Shown one piece after another: positions 16,831 through 26,089 of a DNA stretch of 64,000 bases. How positions within the stretch are numbered: position 1 is the stretch's first letter; each line of letters begins with the position of its first letter. The translations under genes were made by a program, and so were the position numbers. The DNA comes from Clostridium manihotivorum (GTDB taxonomy: Bacteria; Bacillota; Clostridia; Clostridiales; Clostridiaceae): NCBI RefSeq assembly GCF_004015185.1, contig NZ_CP025746.1, positions 2,559,776 through 2,623,775 of the forward strand, in the 5' to 3' direction. The notes under the pieces are model-generated. The model was not told where the DNA came from. It saw nothing but the letters and a program-made list of their open reading frames with translations, and searched no databases.

Positions 16831-17982
16831 ATGAAGATTCGAGTGCCAGATTATTTTAAACAATTCAAATGCATAGCTTCAGACTGTGAAGATACCTGCT
16901 GTGCTGGTTGGGAAATTGTTATCGATAATGAAACCTATAATAAATATCAAAAGGTAGAGGGAGCATTTGGGAAAAGACTACGAGATAGCATAGTACCAAG
17001 TGATGGAGATAATATATTTGTATTAAAAGGCGACAACTGTGCATTTCTAAATGAAAACAAAATGTGCGATATATATACTGAACTTGGAGGCGATAGTCTT
17101 TGTCATACTTGCAAGCAATATCCAAGGTACACTGAAGAGTTTGGTGGCTTACGTGAAATAGGGCTATCACTTTCCTGTCCAGAAGCAGCAAGAATAATAT
17201 TAAGAGACTCTAAAAAGGCTGCGTTTGAAGTAAGTGAAATTGAAGAAGAAATAACTTCATATAATGATATTAATGCTATGCTTTTTATATATCTTTTACA
17301 AAGTAGAAAAATAGTTTTTGATATCCTTCAAAATCGTGATATCGTTCTAGAGCATAGGGTTTCCTTAACTCTCCAATTTACTAGTGAAGTTCAAGCATTA
17401 ATAGATGAAAATAACATACTTGGAATAAAAGCTATTAATGAGAAATACTTAAATAGTGACCTTAGAAATGAGATTATTAATAGTCTAGATAAGTATAAAG
17501 ATAAGGGTAATATCAAATATCATAATACATATGAGATTTTTAAAGTCTTTAAAGAATTAAAACATATAACCACTAATGATCCATTAGGATTGGACAAGAT
17601 TTTAAGCTTTCTCTGGCAGGGCAATAATGATGAAGAGTTTTATCTAGCTAAACATAAACAATTTAATCAGTATTATGAAGACAAACTTTATAAATTTGAA
17701 AATCTTTTAGTTTATTTTATATTTAGATATTTTATGAAAGCAGTTTTTGATTATGATGTATCTGCAAAAGTGAAAACAGCGGTGGTTAGCTATATAATGA
17801 TTAAGGAATTATTTTTGTTTAGATGGATAGAAAGCGGAGAACTCACTGATGAAGACGCAGTAGACATAATGCACATGTATTCTAAAGATGTTGAGCATCT
17901 GGAAGAAAATATAGAAAAGCTAGCAGAGCTCTTTGAAACTAATGATGCATTTAACTTAGAAAGCTTTTTAAGCATGTTGTAG
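16831..17982 (+). CDS. FliB-like lysine-N-methylase family protein
   Basis: A 383-residue protein from ATG 16831, chosen because GAGGGA lies 6 nt upstream and the family begins with MKIRVPDYFKQFKC. The frame is open from 16735, but that part derives from a repeat. The N-terminal half carries a Cys cluster: CIASDCEDTCCAGW (about 13-26), CAFLNENKMC and CHTCKQYPR. Such clusters are typical of FliB/YkgJ-type proteins. FliB methylates flagellin lysines in Salmonella, but no flagellar gene is in the window, so another target is possible. The stop codon overlaps the first base of a REP-like element. Confidence 0.83.
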   Translation: MKIRVPDYFKQFKCIASDCEDTCCAGWEIVIDNETYNKYQKVEGAFGKRLRDSIVPSDGDNIFVLKGDNCAFLNENKMCDIYTELGGDSLCHTCKQYPRYTEEFGGLREIGLSLSCPEAARIILRDSKKAAFEVSEIEEEITSYNDINAMLFIYLLQSRKIVFDILQNRDIVLEHRVSLTLQFTSEVQALIDENNILGIKAINEKYLNSDLRNEIINSLDKYKDKGNIKYHNTYEIFKVFKELKHITTNDPLGLDKILSFLWQGNNDEEFYLAKHKQFNQYYEDKLYKFENLLVYFIFRYFMKAVFDYDVSAKVKTAVVSYIMIKELFLFRWIESGELTDEDAVDIMHMYSKDVEHLEENIEKLAELFETNDAFNLESFLSML

Positions 17983-18055
17983 GGACAGAGGGACGGAGCT
18001 TTTGTCCCAATATATAGTTAGCGGAGCAGGGACATGGAGACGGAGCTCTATTCCC
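17982..18055 (+). repeat. REP-like palindromes, complete plus degenerate
   Basis: A complete unit (17982-18009, GGGACAGAGGGACGG .. TTTTGTCCC) begins at the last base of the preceding stop codon. A degenerate unit follows (18029-18055, GGGACATGGAGACGG .. TTCCC). Confidence 0.85.
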
Positions 18056-18265
18056 AAAGTACAGCTAACAGAGCCTAAAATTTAAGTGAAAGTTCCCTAT
18101 AGTTTATTTTTATAAACCCAGCATGAAAGGCTAAAGCTTCAACAAAAGATGGAAAGAGCCTGTCTTTTTCGTATGAAATTATATTTTAGATAAACCTGTG
18201 TATAAGTATATTCAGATACCTTAAATTTATATAGGGGAGAAAGAATAAAAAAGAAAAATTATGTG

Positions 18266-18345
18266 GACTGCCAGATTTTTTGCATATGCATCAGGAAAGC
18301 CATATTTGAAAAAAGTTACTAAAGAAGGTCGCTTCAGCGAAATTT
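18266..18345 (+). repeat. Repeat family E, tail copy
   Basis: GGACTGCCAGATTTTTTGC .. GAAAGCC .. TTACTAAAGAAGG .. CTTCAGCGAAA. It keeps the hairpin sequence but not the T-run. A coincidental 75-codon frame spans it and is not considered a gene. Confidence 0.6.
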
Positions 18346-18391
18346 CTACAATTCTTCTGAAAAATAGAATAACATTGATTAAAATGAGTAA

Positions 18392-18427
18392 AGCCTCTGC
18401 AAGTTTTTATATTTGTAGAGGTTTTTT
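18392..18427 (+). terminator. Rho-independent terminator-like hairpin
   Basis: CCTCTGCAA pairs with TTGTAGAGG (one G-U) followed by six T. No gene directly upstream needs it apart from the FliB-like gene about 400 bp away. Confidence 0.65.
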
Positions 18428-18659
18428 GTATAAAACGAACATAACTATTATTTACCTTTTATTACAAAATACTGTATTGTATAATTAAAGCGTTCAGATT
18501 CTTCGTTCATATTTTTGAAAGCAAAACTAATTAATATCAATACAATATAGACAAACTCAAGAAAAATCAGATATCACTGCAAATTTGGTTGATATAGTTT
18601 TGCGTAGTGAAAATAACCCAAATTGTATTTATAATATAACAACTAAGGGGTAAGAGATT

Positions 18660-19580
18660 ATGAGTAATGTGTTTCTTGAAGAAATTAAAGGGTGGGAGAC
18701 TTGGGGAGAAGTGTTTCAGTCTATACCTGCCTTTGAGAAGTTAATTAAGAGAATATTTGAAAAGGAAAAGCTTAATTGCAAAGAGATTTCAAACTTAACA
18801 GCTGGGACGAATGCAGTTTTCAAAGTGGACAATTTTGTTGTGAAAATTTTCGCTCCAATTGAATCAGGTTTTAATACAGAAATTGATTTTAACAGTGAAA
18901 TACTTGGCATGAAAAGAGCAATGGATATGGGGATAAATATACCTAAGGTAATAGCTGCTTCATTTATTGAAGATAAATATTTATTTCGTTACATCATTAT
19001 GGATTACATAGAAGGGGAAGATGCTAAAGATGTGTTAAAGCACTATTCAGATAGTGAAAAGATTGAATTTGTTCGTCAATTAAAAGAAAATATCAGAAAG
19101 ATGAATACCACATACAAAGGGGAATATCCAGAAGTAGATGTAAAAGAGAGAATACTAACCAATGCACGATGGAATATATTTAGTAATAAGATAGTTAGTC
19201 AAGTTAAAGAGCTTGTTATAAGATATGACATGGTAAACAAGGTGTATGTCCATGGAGATATTACAGGTGATAATGTAATGATCACTCAGAAAGGGATGCT
19301 TTATATAATAGATTTTGCCGATGGCAGAATAGCTCCAAAAGAATATGAATTTCCACCAATTTTGTTTGATCTATTCGATTTCGATAAATGCATGATTAAT
19401 GAATTTATAGGTGGAGAAGGTATTGAGACTTTCGCTGAAAAGTGCTTTTATGGAATATTAATGCATGAGTTCGGTTTTTATTTTGTAAAACTAATTTGTG
19501 AAAGAGTTATTGGAAAAGAAATAGCTGAGCTATCTGATATACTAGAAGTTAAAGAGGCATTAGTAAGCTTGTTTAGCTAA
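18660..19580 (+). CDS. Aminoglycoside phosphotransferase-like kinase
   Basis: A 306-residue protein of the APH/choline kinase superfamily. Lys62 in FVVKIFAP is the probable ATP-anchoring lysine; the catalytic loop is VHGDITGDNVMI (His198, Asp200, Asn205) and the metal-binding Asp218 is in IIDFADG. ATG follows AAGGGGTAAG. It is monocistronic. A REP-like element starts 2 nt after the stop. It may phosphorylate an antibiotic or a metabolite; sequence alone does not decide. Confidence 0.87.
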   Translation: MSNVFLEEIKGWETWGEVFQSIPAFEKLIKRIFEKEKLNCKEISNLTAGTNAVFKVDNFVVKIFAPIESGFNTEIDFNSEILGMKRAMDMGINIPKVIAASFIEDKYLFRYIIMDYIEGEDAKDVLKHYSDSEKIEFVRQLKENIRKMNTTYKGEYPEVDVKERILTNARWNIFSNKIVSQVKELVIRYDMVNKVYVHGDITGDNVMITQKGMLYIIDFADGRIAPKEYEFPPILFDLFDFDKCMINEFIGGEGIETFAEKCFYGILMHEFGFYFVKLICERVIGKEIAELSDILEVKEALVSLFS

Positions 19581-19581
19581 G

Positions 19582-19610
19582 TGGGATAGGGGGACGGAGC
19601 TTTTGTCCCA
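19582..19610 (+). repeat. REP-like palindrome
   Basis: TGGGATAGGGGGACGGAGC followed by TTTTGTCCCA, 2 nt after the kinase stop. Confidence 0.85.
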
Positions 19611-19843
19611 GCAAATAGTTAGCAGAATGATTCAATTAGTTAGGAAGAAATCAGCATAAATAAAAGACTAGCTCTGAAAATAGAAATGAGTTAGGATCAC
19701 CCGTATAAGGAACCACTGCAGTTTTTTTTCGAAAAGGGAAAGCGAAATGAAAGTAAAGCTTATAAAAAGTATATTCAAAAGAGATTTATATTCATATATA
19801 CTTCATGATACAATAGAGAAAATCATACAAGCGAGGAGATATC

Positions 19844-20194
19844 ATGACAAAACATAAGATCTATACAATGAGTTTTGCAAGTGTCTATCCACTTTATGTT
19901 GCGAAAGCGGAGAAAAAAGGACGTACGAAAACAGAAGTCGATGAAATTATATTATGGTTTACAGGGTATAGTCAAGAAGAGTTAGAAGCTCAGATAGAAA
20001 AACAGATAGACTTTGAAAATTTCTTTACTGAAGCTCCTGCTCTCAATCCTTCTAGAGCTTTAATAAAAGGTGTGGTCTGCGGTGTCAGGGTGGAAGATAT
20101 CAAAGAACCGATCATGAAGGAAATTCGGCATTTGGATAAGCTAATAGATGAGTTAGCAAAGGGAAAAGCCATGGAGAAGATTTTGCGAAAATAA
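19844..20194 (+). CDS. DUF2200 family protein
   Basis: A 116-residue protein matching the DUF2200 family: N-terminal [32 protein letters not shown], central [12 protein letters not shown] and C-terminal [16 protein letters not shown] followed by [21 protein letters not shown] follows GAGGAGATATC. Function is unknown. Base composition here is somewhat higher in GC than the neighbours. Ends with its own terminator. Confidence 0.9.
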   Translation: MTKHKIYTMSFASVYPLYVAKAEKKGRTKTEVDEIILWFTGYSQEELEAQIEKQIDFENFFTEAPALNPSRALIKGVVCGVRVEDIKEPIMKEIRHLDKLIDELAKGKAMEKILRK

Positions 20195-20210
20195 TAATTA
20201 AAAAACGGAG

Positions 20211-20248
20211 AAACACTGATTCAGTATATAAGCAATCGGTGTTTTTTT
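20211..20248 (+). terminator. Rho-independent terminator of the DUF2200 gene
   Basis: AAACACTGATT pairs with AATCGGTGTTT (one G-U), followed by seven T. Confidence 0.9.
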
Positions 20249-20269
20249 GTTAAGATCAGTAAAAATTTT

Positions 20270-20400
20270 TGCCTATCTAAGCCTAGTAATCTAAAGGTAT
20301 TAAAATAGCTTATTAGGATATGCGGTAAAAATTATCTTTACTAATAATTTTCCGTATATGGATCCGGAAAGGCAACTGAATAAAGAAACTCAATGAAGAC
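20270..20400 (+). repeat. Repeat family E, decayed copy
   Basis: Contains the coding-like stretch with an internal stop (SNLKVLK then LIRI) and a degenerate tail up to AAAGAAACTCAATGAAG. It preserves order and spacing of the other copies. Confidence 0.5.
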
Positions 20401-20439
20401 ATTATTAAAAGTAATATTACAAACGGGTTCATGATATAA

Positions 20440-20473
20440 AAACATTATCATTTTGGGTTAAATGATAATGTTT
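20440..20473. terminator. Perfect 14-bp hairpin
   Basis: AAACATTATCATTT (20440-20453) pairs perfectly with AAATGATAATGTTT (20460-20473). It could terminate in either direction, or act as an operator upstream of the Fic gene. Confidence 0.5.
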
Positions 20474-20587
20474 ATTGTAGTTTGATATATTTATTTTACA
20501 AATAAACATAGTCAATTTACCTTTGATGATTATATTTATGGTAAAATGATAATAATAAAATATAATGTTAGTAAGGGAGAAGTTATA

Positions 20588-21631
20588 GTGATTTCTTTTG
20601 AAAATAATAATTTGAATAACCTAGCATTGCCAATGAATATAGTGAGAATGTTAACTGCTATAAATGAATATAAAGGAAAACAAGATTTGTATAAAAAGCA
20701 ATCACCTCAAATATTAAATACGCTTAAAGATGTAGCAATTGTGCAAAGTGCAGAATCATCTAATAGAATAGAGGGAATTTATACTTCTAATAAAAGATTG
20801 CGCGAAATAATGAATAATAAAATAGAGCCAAGGGATAGAAGTGAAAGTGAGATTGCTGGGTATAGGGATGTATTAAATACCATTCATAGTGACTTTGATG
20901 CTATACCTATAAGATCATCTGTATTATTACAATTACATAGGGATTTGTACAAATTTTCATCTGCAAAAGGGGGAAACTATAAAAGTACCGACAATGTGAT
21001 TGAGGAAATATTACCAAATGGAAGTAAATACATTAGATTTAAGCCTGTAGATGCCTTCAGAACTCCAAGTTATATGGACACACTTTGTGAAGAATATAGA
21101 AAGGAGATTGCAAAAGGAGAAGTTGAGCCATTAGTTTTAATAGCAGCATTTATTTTAGATTTTCTTTGCATTCATCCCTTTAATGATGGAAATGGAAGGA
21201 TGTCTAGATTATTAACACTTTTACTTCTATACCAAAGTGGTTTTGAGGTTGGAAGGTTTATTAGTTTAGAAAAAATTATTGAAGATAGTAAAGAAACTTA
21301 CTACGAAGCATTGAATAAAGCATCTATGCTATGGCATGATGGGAAAAATAATTTGCAAATATGGATTGAATATTTTCTTGGAGTTATCATAAAAGCCTAT
21401 AAGGAATTAGAGGAGAGGGTAGGTTATATCGAAAATACTAAGGGAAATAAGAGTGAAAGAATAGAGAATGCAATAGAAGGAAAACTAGGTTATTTTACTA
21501 AGAGTGAAATAAGAACAATATGTCCCGATGTAGGAGAAGCAACTATAAATAGGGTGTTTGAAAAGCTTAAAATTGAGGGGAAAATAGAAGCTGTTGGTAA
21601 GGGAAGAAATTCTAAGTGGAAGAAAATATAA
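20588..21631 (+). CDS. Fic family protein (AMPylator), class II-like
   Basis: A 347-residue protein with GTG start 7 nt after GGGAGA; the frame opens at 20546 but has no ribosome-binding site there. The N-terminal helix carries the inhibitory motif SNRIEG (residues 58-63), which occludes the active site in class II Fic proteins. The catalytic motif is HPFNDGNGRMSR starting at His196. A C-terminal winged-helix-like region (FTKSEIRTICPDVGEATINRVFEKLKIEGKIE) follows, as in many Fic-wHTH proteins. It transfers AMP or a related group to proteins; the target is unknown. No separate antitoxin gene is adjacent, as expected for an intramolecularly inhibited form. Confidence 0.92.
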   Translation: MISFENNNLNNLALPMNIVRMLTAINEYKGKQDLYKKQSPQILNTLKDVAIVQSAESSNRIEGIYTSNKRLREIMNNKIEPRDRSESEIAGYRDVLNTIHSDFDAIPIRSSVLLQLHRDLYKFSSAKGGNYKSTDNVIEEILPNGSKYIRFKPVDAFRTPSYMDTLCEEYRKEIAKGEVEPLVLIAAFILDFLCIHPFNDGNGRMSRLLTLLLLYQSGFEVGRFISLEKIIEDSKETYYEALNKASMLWHDGKNNLQIWIEYFLGVIIKAYKELEERVGYIENTKGNKSERIENAIEGKLGYFTKSEIRTICPDVGEATINRVFEKLKIEGKIEAVGKGRNSKWKKI

Positions 21632-21636
21632 TGAAC

Positions 21637-21666
21637 AGAGGCAAGGGGACGGACATTCTGTCCCAG
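21637..21666 (+). repeat. REP-like palindrome, degenerate
   Basis: GAGGCAAGGGGACGGACATTC ending in TGTCCCAG, 6 nt after the Fic stop (sequence shown in part). Confidence 0.65.
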
Positions 21667-21900
21667 AGTTTTTGTATAAGGTTAATCCAAATTTTACGAC
21701 ATATAGATTTTATTAAATCATATGAGTTTTTTAATTATACTTGACATGTATGTAGATTTTGGTATAACATACAAATAATTAGCTCTAAATCCATTAATTA
21801 TATAATAAGCGAATATTTTTATGAGTGTTTTAAATATGTAGGTGAAAATTTGATTATAATTTAAAACTTAATACTGTTCTTATAAAGGAGATGCTTATTA

Positions 21901-23709
21901 ATGGATTTAGCGTGGAGTTTAGATAATATATATACGTCCTTGGATTCTGAGGAGTTTAAAAATGATATGAAGCAGCTTGAGGCTTATATAGCTGATATAA
22001 AAAGTCTCGAGGTTGATAAATGGACAGATACTATAGATATAGTATCAAAAATTGAACAATTCTTAAGGCTTAACAATGAATATAAGAAAATATATTGTAA
22101 GATATCTTCTTATGCATATTTACTTATGAATGCTGACTTTGAAAATATTGAGGCTGCGAATATTCTTGATGAGCTTGAAGATAAAAACTCTGAGTTAACA
22201 GAAGTCTTTGTCAGCTTTAGCAGGTGGCTTAAGACTATTGAAGATTTAGATGAAGTAATACGTAGAACAGAATATTTAGTAGAGCATGAATTCTATCTCA
22301 AAGAGCTTTTGTTAAAGGGAAAATATTTATTAAGTGCAAAAGAGGAAGCAATTATTGCCAAGCTGAAGAATTCGGGATCTAGTGCTTGGGAAAAATACTA
22401 TATGGAGTTAACAGCATTTACTACAGAGGATATTACTATCAGAGGAAAAGTGGAAAGTTTCACACTTTCTCAGCTTAAAAATATGCTGTATGATAAGGAT
22501 AGTTTCCTAAGGAAAGAAGCTTATTTTAAAGAAGCTGATTTATGCGAAGGACTATCTAAGGCTTGTGCTAAATGTATAAATGGAATTAGCGGAGAAGCAC
22601 TAACTATATATGAGGCTAAAGGATACAAGTCACCATTACAGAAAGTTCTTATTAACTCAAGAATGGATGCTGAAACGTTAGACACCATGATATCAGCTAT
22701 TAAGGAAAGTTTGCCAGTGCTTCGCAAGTTTTATGAGAAAAAAGCTGAAATGCTAGGATATAAATCTAAGCTTCCTTTTTATGATATATATGTGCCTATT
22801 AGTGATAGTAATCAAGAAGTTTCTTATGCAGAAGCTAAGGAGCTAATAATATCAAGCTTTCAAAACTTCAGTGAGGAGCTTGCAAGCTTTGCAAGAAAGG
22901 CCTTCGAGGATAAATGGGTTGATGCCGAGCCAAGAAGAGGTAAAGGCAATTTTGCACTAGAAGTAGATATTTTTCCAATACAACAAGGTAGGATAATGGC
23001 TAATTTTAATGGGAGATTTATTGATGTTAGTATATTAGCCCATGAGATAGGACACGCATACCATGGTTCTAAGGTTTATAGGCAAACCATGTTGAATACT
23101 GAATATTCTACCCCAATTGCAGAAACAGCATCAGTTTTTTGTGAAACTATATTAAATAATCAATTAATAGAGAAACTACCAAGTAATGAGGCCTTAGTAA
23201 TTTTAGAAAGCAGCATTTCTGATAGTTTGTATTATCTAATAGATTTTTATGGCCGATATTTATTTGAAAATGAATTGCTCAAAAGAAGGAAATCAGGTTC
23301 TTTATCTGTGGAAGAATTAAATGAGATAATGATTAGTTGCATGAAACAAGCCTATGGAGACAGTATTGAAGCCGAAACAATTCATCCTTATATGTGGATG
23401 AATAAACCAGGATACTTTATGGCTGAAAATGAATTTTTAAACTTTCCATATTCCTTTGGAGTATTGTTTTCAAAAGGTTTATATGCTGAATTTATAAAAA
23501 ATGGACAATCCTTTGTTGCCCAATATGATAAGTTTTTAAGTGCGACAAGCACCAATAACATTTCTGATGCTGCAAAAATAATGGGTATAGATGTACATTC
23601 AATAGATTTTTGGAGAAATTCATTAAAGCTAATTGAAAAGGACATTGAAAAATTTCGGGACAGGGGGACGGAGCTTTTGTCCCAAGTATCAATTAATAGA
23701 CAACCTTAA
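21901..23709 (+). CDS. pepF: Oligoendopeptidase F, M3 family
   Basis: A 602-residue cytoplasmic zinc metallopeptidase. The zinc motif is HEIGHAYHG (His381, Glu382, His385) and the downstream Glu is in TPIAETASVFCETIL. The family cleaves oligopeptides of about 7-17 residues, often recycling signal or secretion peptides. ATG follows AAGGAGATGCTTATT. The natural C-terminus seems to be LIEKDIEKF; the last residues RDRGTELLSQVSINRQP come from an in-frame REP-like element. Confidence 0.93.
   Translation: MDLAWSLDNIYTSLDSEEFKNDMKQLEAYIADIKSLEVDKWTDTIDIVSKIEQFLRLNNEYKKIYCKISSYAYLLMNADFENIEAANILDELEDKNSELTEVFVSFSRWLKTIEDLDEVIRRTEYLVEHEFYLKELLLKGKYLLSAKEEAIIAKLKNSGSSAWEKYYMELTAFTTEDITIRGKVESFTLSQLKNMLYDKDSFLRKEAYFKEADLCEGLSKACAKCINGISGEALTIYEAKGYKSPLQKVLINSRMDAETLDTMISAIKESLPVLRKFYEKKAEMLGYKSKLPFYDIYVPISDSNQEVSYAEAKELIISSFQNFSEELASFARKAFEDKWVDAEPRRGKGNFALEVDIFPIQQGRIMANFNGRFIDVSILAHEIGHAYHGSKVYRQTMLNTEYSTPIAETASVFCETILNNQLIEKLPSNEALVILESSISDSLYYLIDFYGRYLFENELLKRRKSGSLSVEELNEIMISCMKQAYGDSIEAETIHPYMWMNKPGYFMAENEFLNFPYSFGVLFSKGLYAEFIKNGQSFVAQYDKFLSATSTNNISDAAKIMGIDVHSIDFWRNSLKLIEKDIEKFRDRGTELLSQVSINRQP
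23657..23683 (+). repeat. REP-like palindrome inside pepF
   Basis: GGGACAGGGGGACGGAGC then TTTTGTCCC, read in frame as the C-terminal tail of PepF. Confidence 0.88.
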
Positions 23710-23761
23710 TAAGTTAGAAAGACTCACTAAAGAAAGAAATTATTTGTGAAAATATAAGTGA

Positions 23762-23814
23762 ATTAAGAACATCCATGGTTGATATAGTGAACCTATGGAT
23801 GTTCTTAATTTTTT
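23762..23814. terminator. Rho-independent terminator
   Basis: ATTAAGAACATCCAT-GGTT pairs with AACCTATGGATGTTCTTAAT, followed by six T. A related hairpin (AACATCCATAG) lies at 34697-34738. Confidence 0.85.
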
Positions 23815-24097
23815 CAGCTAAACTCACCAATAATAGCTTTTTAAGAAGTATAGTAAAAAATAGTCCCCTAGTATAGAAGGTATTTGCCTTATAGTATTTT
23901 AAGTCAATAATGAGAGTAAGAACCATGCTGCTTATCTATGTTTACAGTTTAAGGTAAATATGATAGTGTTTTAGGTGATTGATAGAAAAAGTGAATTGTT
24001 TAAACAAAGAGTTAATGTGAGTATAAAATCAGGGGTAACAAATTTTATTAGCATATATATTAGAGACTAATACAGGATTATATAAATCCTCAAAAAG
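23815..24097. other. Leader of the S41 peptidase gene
   Basis: AT-rich DNA with no gene seen. Confidence 0.3.
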
Positions 24098-24100
24098 GTG

Positions 24101-25465
24101 ATGATTAATACGGAATTTATCTTAAGAAATAAAGCTAATAGAAGATATTTAATTTTTATAACAATATTTATGATAATAGCACTGGCACTTGTTGTTGTTA
24201 TGTTTAAGAATGTGAAGATTGGTAAAGAGGTAAGTAAAGATTATCCTAATAACAAAATAATTAAGGATTTATCCCAAGAGGAAAAAATAGAGGATTTTAA
24301 TTATTTATATAAGGGAATAGAAGAAAACTATCCTTTTTTACAGGTTAACAAAAGAATCAATAATATAGATTGGGAAAAGAATAAAGAACTTTATATGCAA
24401 AGAATAAAAGAAACTGACAATGATACTGACTTTTACATGGTATTACAAGGAATATTAGAGGATTTAAATAATCCACATACCACTATGTATAAAGTAAATG
24501 CTGAAGATATCAAAGCGCTTTTGAAAAATAAAGATAAATTAGAGAAAGAAAATCACAAAAACAATTGGCATGAGAGAAATACAATTAAGATAATAGAAAA
24601 CAAAACTTTTCTTGAAAGAAACAATATAGATACTAATAATTTAAATATTGATTCTGATAAACCAAAGGACAATGATAAGCAAGTATCCAGTGAAAATGCT
24701 GGAAATGATAATATTATTGCTAAATATATAGTTGAAGATAAGGTTGGCTATATACGTATAAACTCATTTGATGATAGTAATATACAGAAAGATGAAGAGG
24801 TTGTTAACAAGTATTTGGAAAAGGTAAGAGACTACAAAAGTTTAATAATCGATATAAGAGGAAACAGAGGCGGAACGGATTCTTATTGGAAGAAGGTTCT
24901 ATTTCCTAGGATTATTAATAAAACATTTTCCAGCACAAGGTATAACTTTTATAGAGATGGTGACATTTCAAAGGATTACTTAAAATATACTTATGGCGAT
25001 GACTTAAAAGGCATAGGTATAGTAACAAAAGATTTAGTAAGCAAGCTTCCTAATATCCCTAAAGAAGTATTGAGTGATTTTAAATATTATGAAACCGATG
25101 TAAATGAGATAAATCCTAAAGCTTCAATAAATTATAAAGGGAAGATATATTTATTAGTTGATAAATCAGTGTATTCTGCAGCAGAATCCTTAGCGGTTTT
25201 CTGTAAGCAAAGTAAATTAGCGACCTTGGTAGGAGAGAAAACCAAAGGAGGGGACAATGGAATAGGGCCAACCACACTAATGTTACCTAAAAGTGCATTC
25301 CTATTTAAATTCGAAATATCTCTTGGTACACACTCAGAAGGAACCTGTGACGACGAGTTCATGACTGAACCAGATATTTATGTTAAGGATGCAAGTATAA
25401 ATGAAGATTTTAAGTTAGATAACTGCATTAATGAGGTGCTAAAGGGACAGGGGGACGGAGCTTAA
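24101..25465 (+). CDS. S41 family (tail-specific protease-like) peptidase
   Basis: A protein of about 454 residues with one N-terminal membrane helix (about 17-36) and an extracytoplasmic domain. The S41 core is visible: IIDIRGNRGGTDSYW, then the nucleophile region VYSAAESLAVF (Ser near 359) and VGEKTKGGDNG. A hydrophilic insert of about 60 Asn/Asp/Lys-rich residues precedes YIVEDKVGYIRINSF. There is no clear PDZ domain. The start is uncertain: AAAGGTGATG overlaps both the GTG at 24098 and the ATG at 24101. The last codons (LKGQGDGA) overlap a REP-like element. Confidence 0.83.
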   Translation: MINTEFILRNKANRRYLIFITIFMIIALALVVVMFKNVKIGKEVSKDYPNNKIIKDLSQEEKIEDFNYLYKGIEENYPFLQVNKRINNIDWEKNKELYMQRIKETDNDTDFYMVLQGILEDLNNPHTTMYKVNAEDIKALLKNKDKLEKENHKNNWHERNTIKIIENKTFLERNNIDTNNLNIDSDKPKDNDKQVSSENAGNDNIIAKYIVEDKVGYIRINSFDDSNIQKDEEVVNKYLEKVRDYKSLIIDIRGNRGGTDSYWKKVLFPRIINKTFSSTRYNFYRDGDISKDYLKYTYGDDLKGIGIVTKDLVSKLPNIPKEVLSDFKYYETDVNEINPKASINYKGKIYLLVDKSVYSAAESLAVFCKQSKLATLVGEKTKGGDNGIGPTTLMLPKSAFLFKFEISLGTHSEGTCDDEFMTEPDIYVKDASINEDFKLDNCINEVLKGQGDGA

Positions 25466-25470
25466 GTGCC
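25443..25470 (+). repeat. REP-like palindrome across the stop codon
   Basis: GGGACAGGGGGACGGAGCTT then AAGTGCC; the stop codon of the S41 gene lies inside the repeat, whose right arm is mutated. Confidence 0.8.
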
Positions 25471-25592
25471 ACTTTATGAACAAAAAGGTTATATATAGTA
25501 TGAAAAAATTATTTCTAAATAAGCAAACCATGAAGTCTATAGTATAATATTTACAAAGAAGCTGACATTATTGAAATAAGGGGAAGATGTAT

Positions 25593-25991
25593 ATGGAAGA
25601 TGAATATACTATTGGGGATCTAGTAAAGGAATTAAAGATAAACAAGGAGACAATAAGATATTATGAAAAAGTTGGTTTGCTTTCTGAGCCAAAAAAGAAT
25701 ACAAACGGATATAGGATCTATTCAAAAGAAGATATAGAAATGATTAGATTTATAAGGGTAATTAAAGGTTTCGGTTTCTCCTTGAAGGAAATCAGTATAT
25801 TAATACATGGTGAAATATTATGTGGAAGCATTGAAGATATCATAACAATGGTTGAGGGTAAAATTAATGAATTGAATATAAAAATCAATGAATTAGAGGA
25901 AAAAAAGAGCTTACTTGAGAAAGTCAACAAAACTTTATCATCGGAAGATATGGAAGCTTGCAATGACTTGCAAATCTATATTAAGAAATAA
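25593..25991 (+). CDS. MerR family transcriptional regulator
   Basis: A 132-residue regulator. ATG 25593 is preferred to the ATG at 25587 because AAGGGGA lies 8 nt upstream. The N-terminal HTH (YTIGDLVKELKINKETIRYYEKVGLL) and wing (NGYRIYSKEDIEMIRFI) are typical; a coiled coil follows. Cys in ILCGSIED and in MEACNDL near the C-terminus could bind a metal or sense thiols, as in metal-responsive MerR proteins. It probably controls the EFR1 gene through the promoter at 25995-26026. Confidence 0.9.
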   Translation: MEDEYTIGDLVKELKINKETIRYYEKVGLLSEPKKNTNGYRIYSKEDIEMIRFIRVIKGFGFSLKEISILIHGEILCGSIEDIITMVEGKINELNIKINELEEKKSLLEKVNKTLSSEDMEACNDLQIYIKK

Positions 25992-25994
25992 GTG

Positions 25995-26026
25995 TTGACT
26001 GTGTACTATAGTACCTGGTCTATAAT
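25995..26026 (+). promoter_or_regulatory. MerR-type promoter with 20-bp spacer
   Basis: TTGACT (25995-26000) and TATAAT (26021-26026) are separated by 20 bp, too long for sigmaA alone, and the spacer holds the perfect palindrome GTACTATAGTAC (26003-26014). This is the classical MerR operator/promoter geometry. Confidence 0.85.
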
Positions 26027-26089
26027 ACCATTAAAAACTAAGATCTTCATTGTGAAAAATAATGGAGGAATATTAAAGGAGAGGTTTTT

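Noticed and set aside
18261..18488. 75-codon plus-strand frame
   Set aside because: It lies over a family E repeat and a terminator hairpin and shows no protein-like conservation.
20588..21631. Separate Fic toxin-antitoxin pair
   Set aside because: The inhibitory motif is within the same protein and no small antitoxin gene lies next to it.
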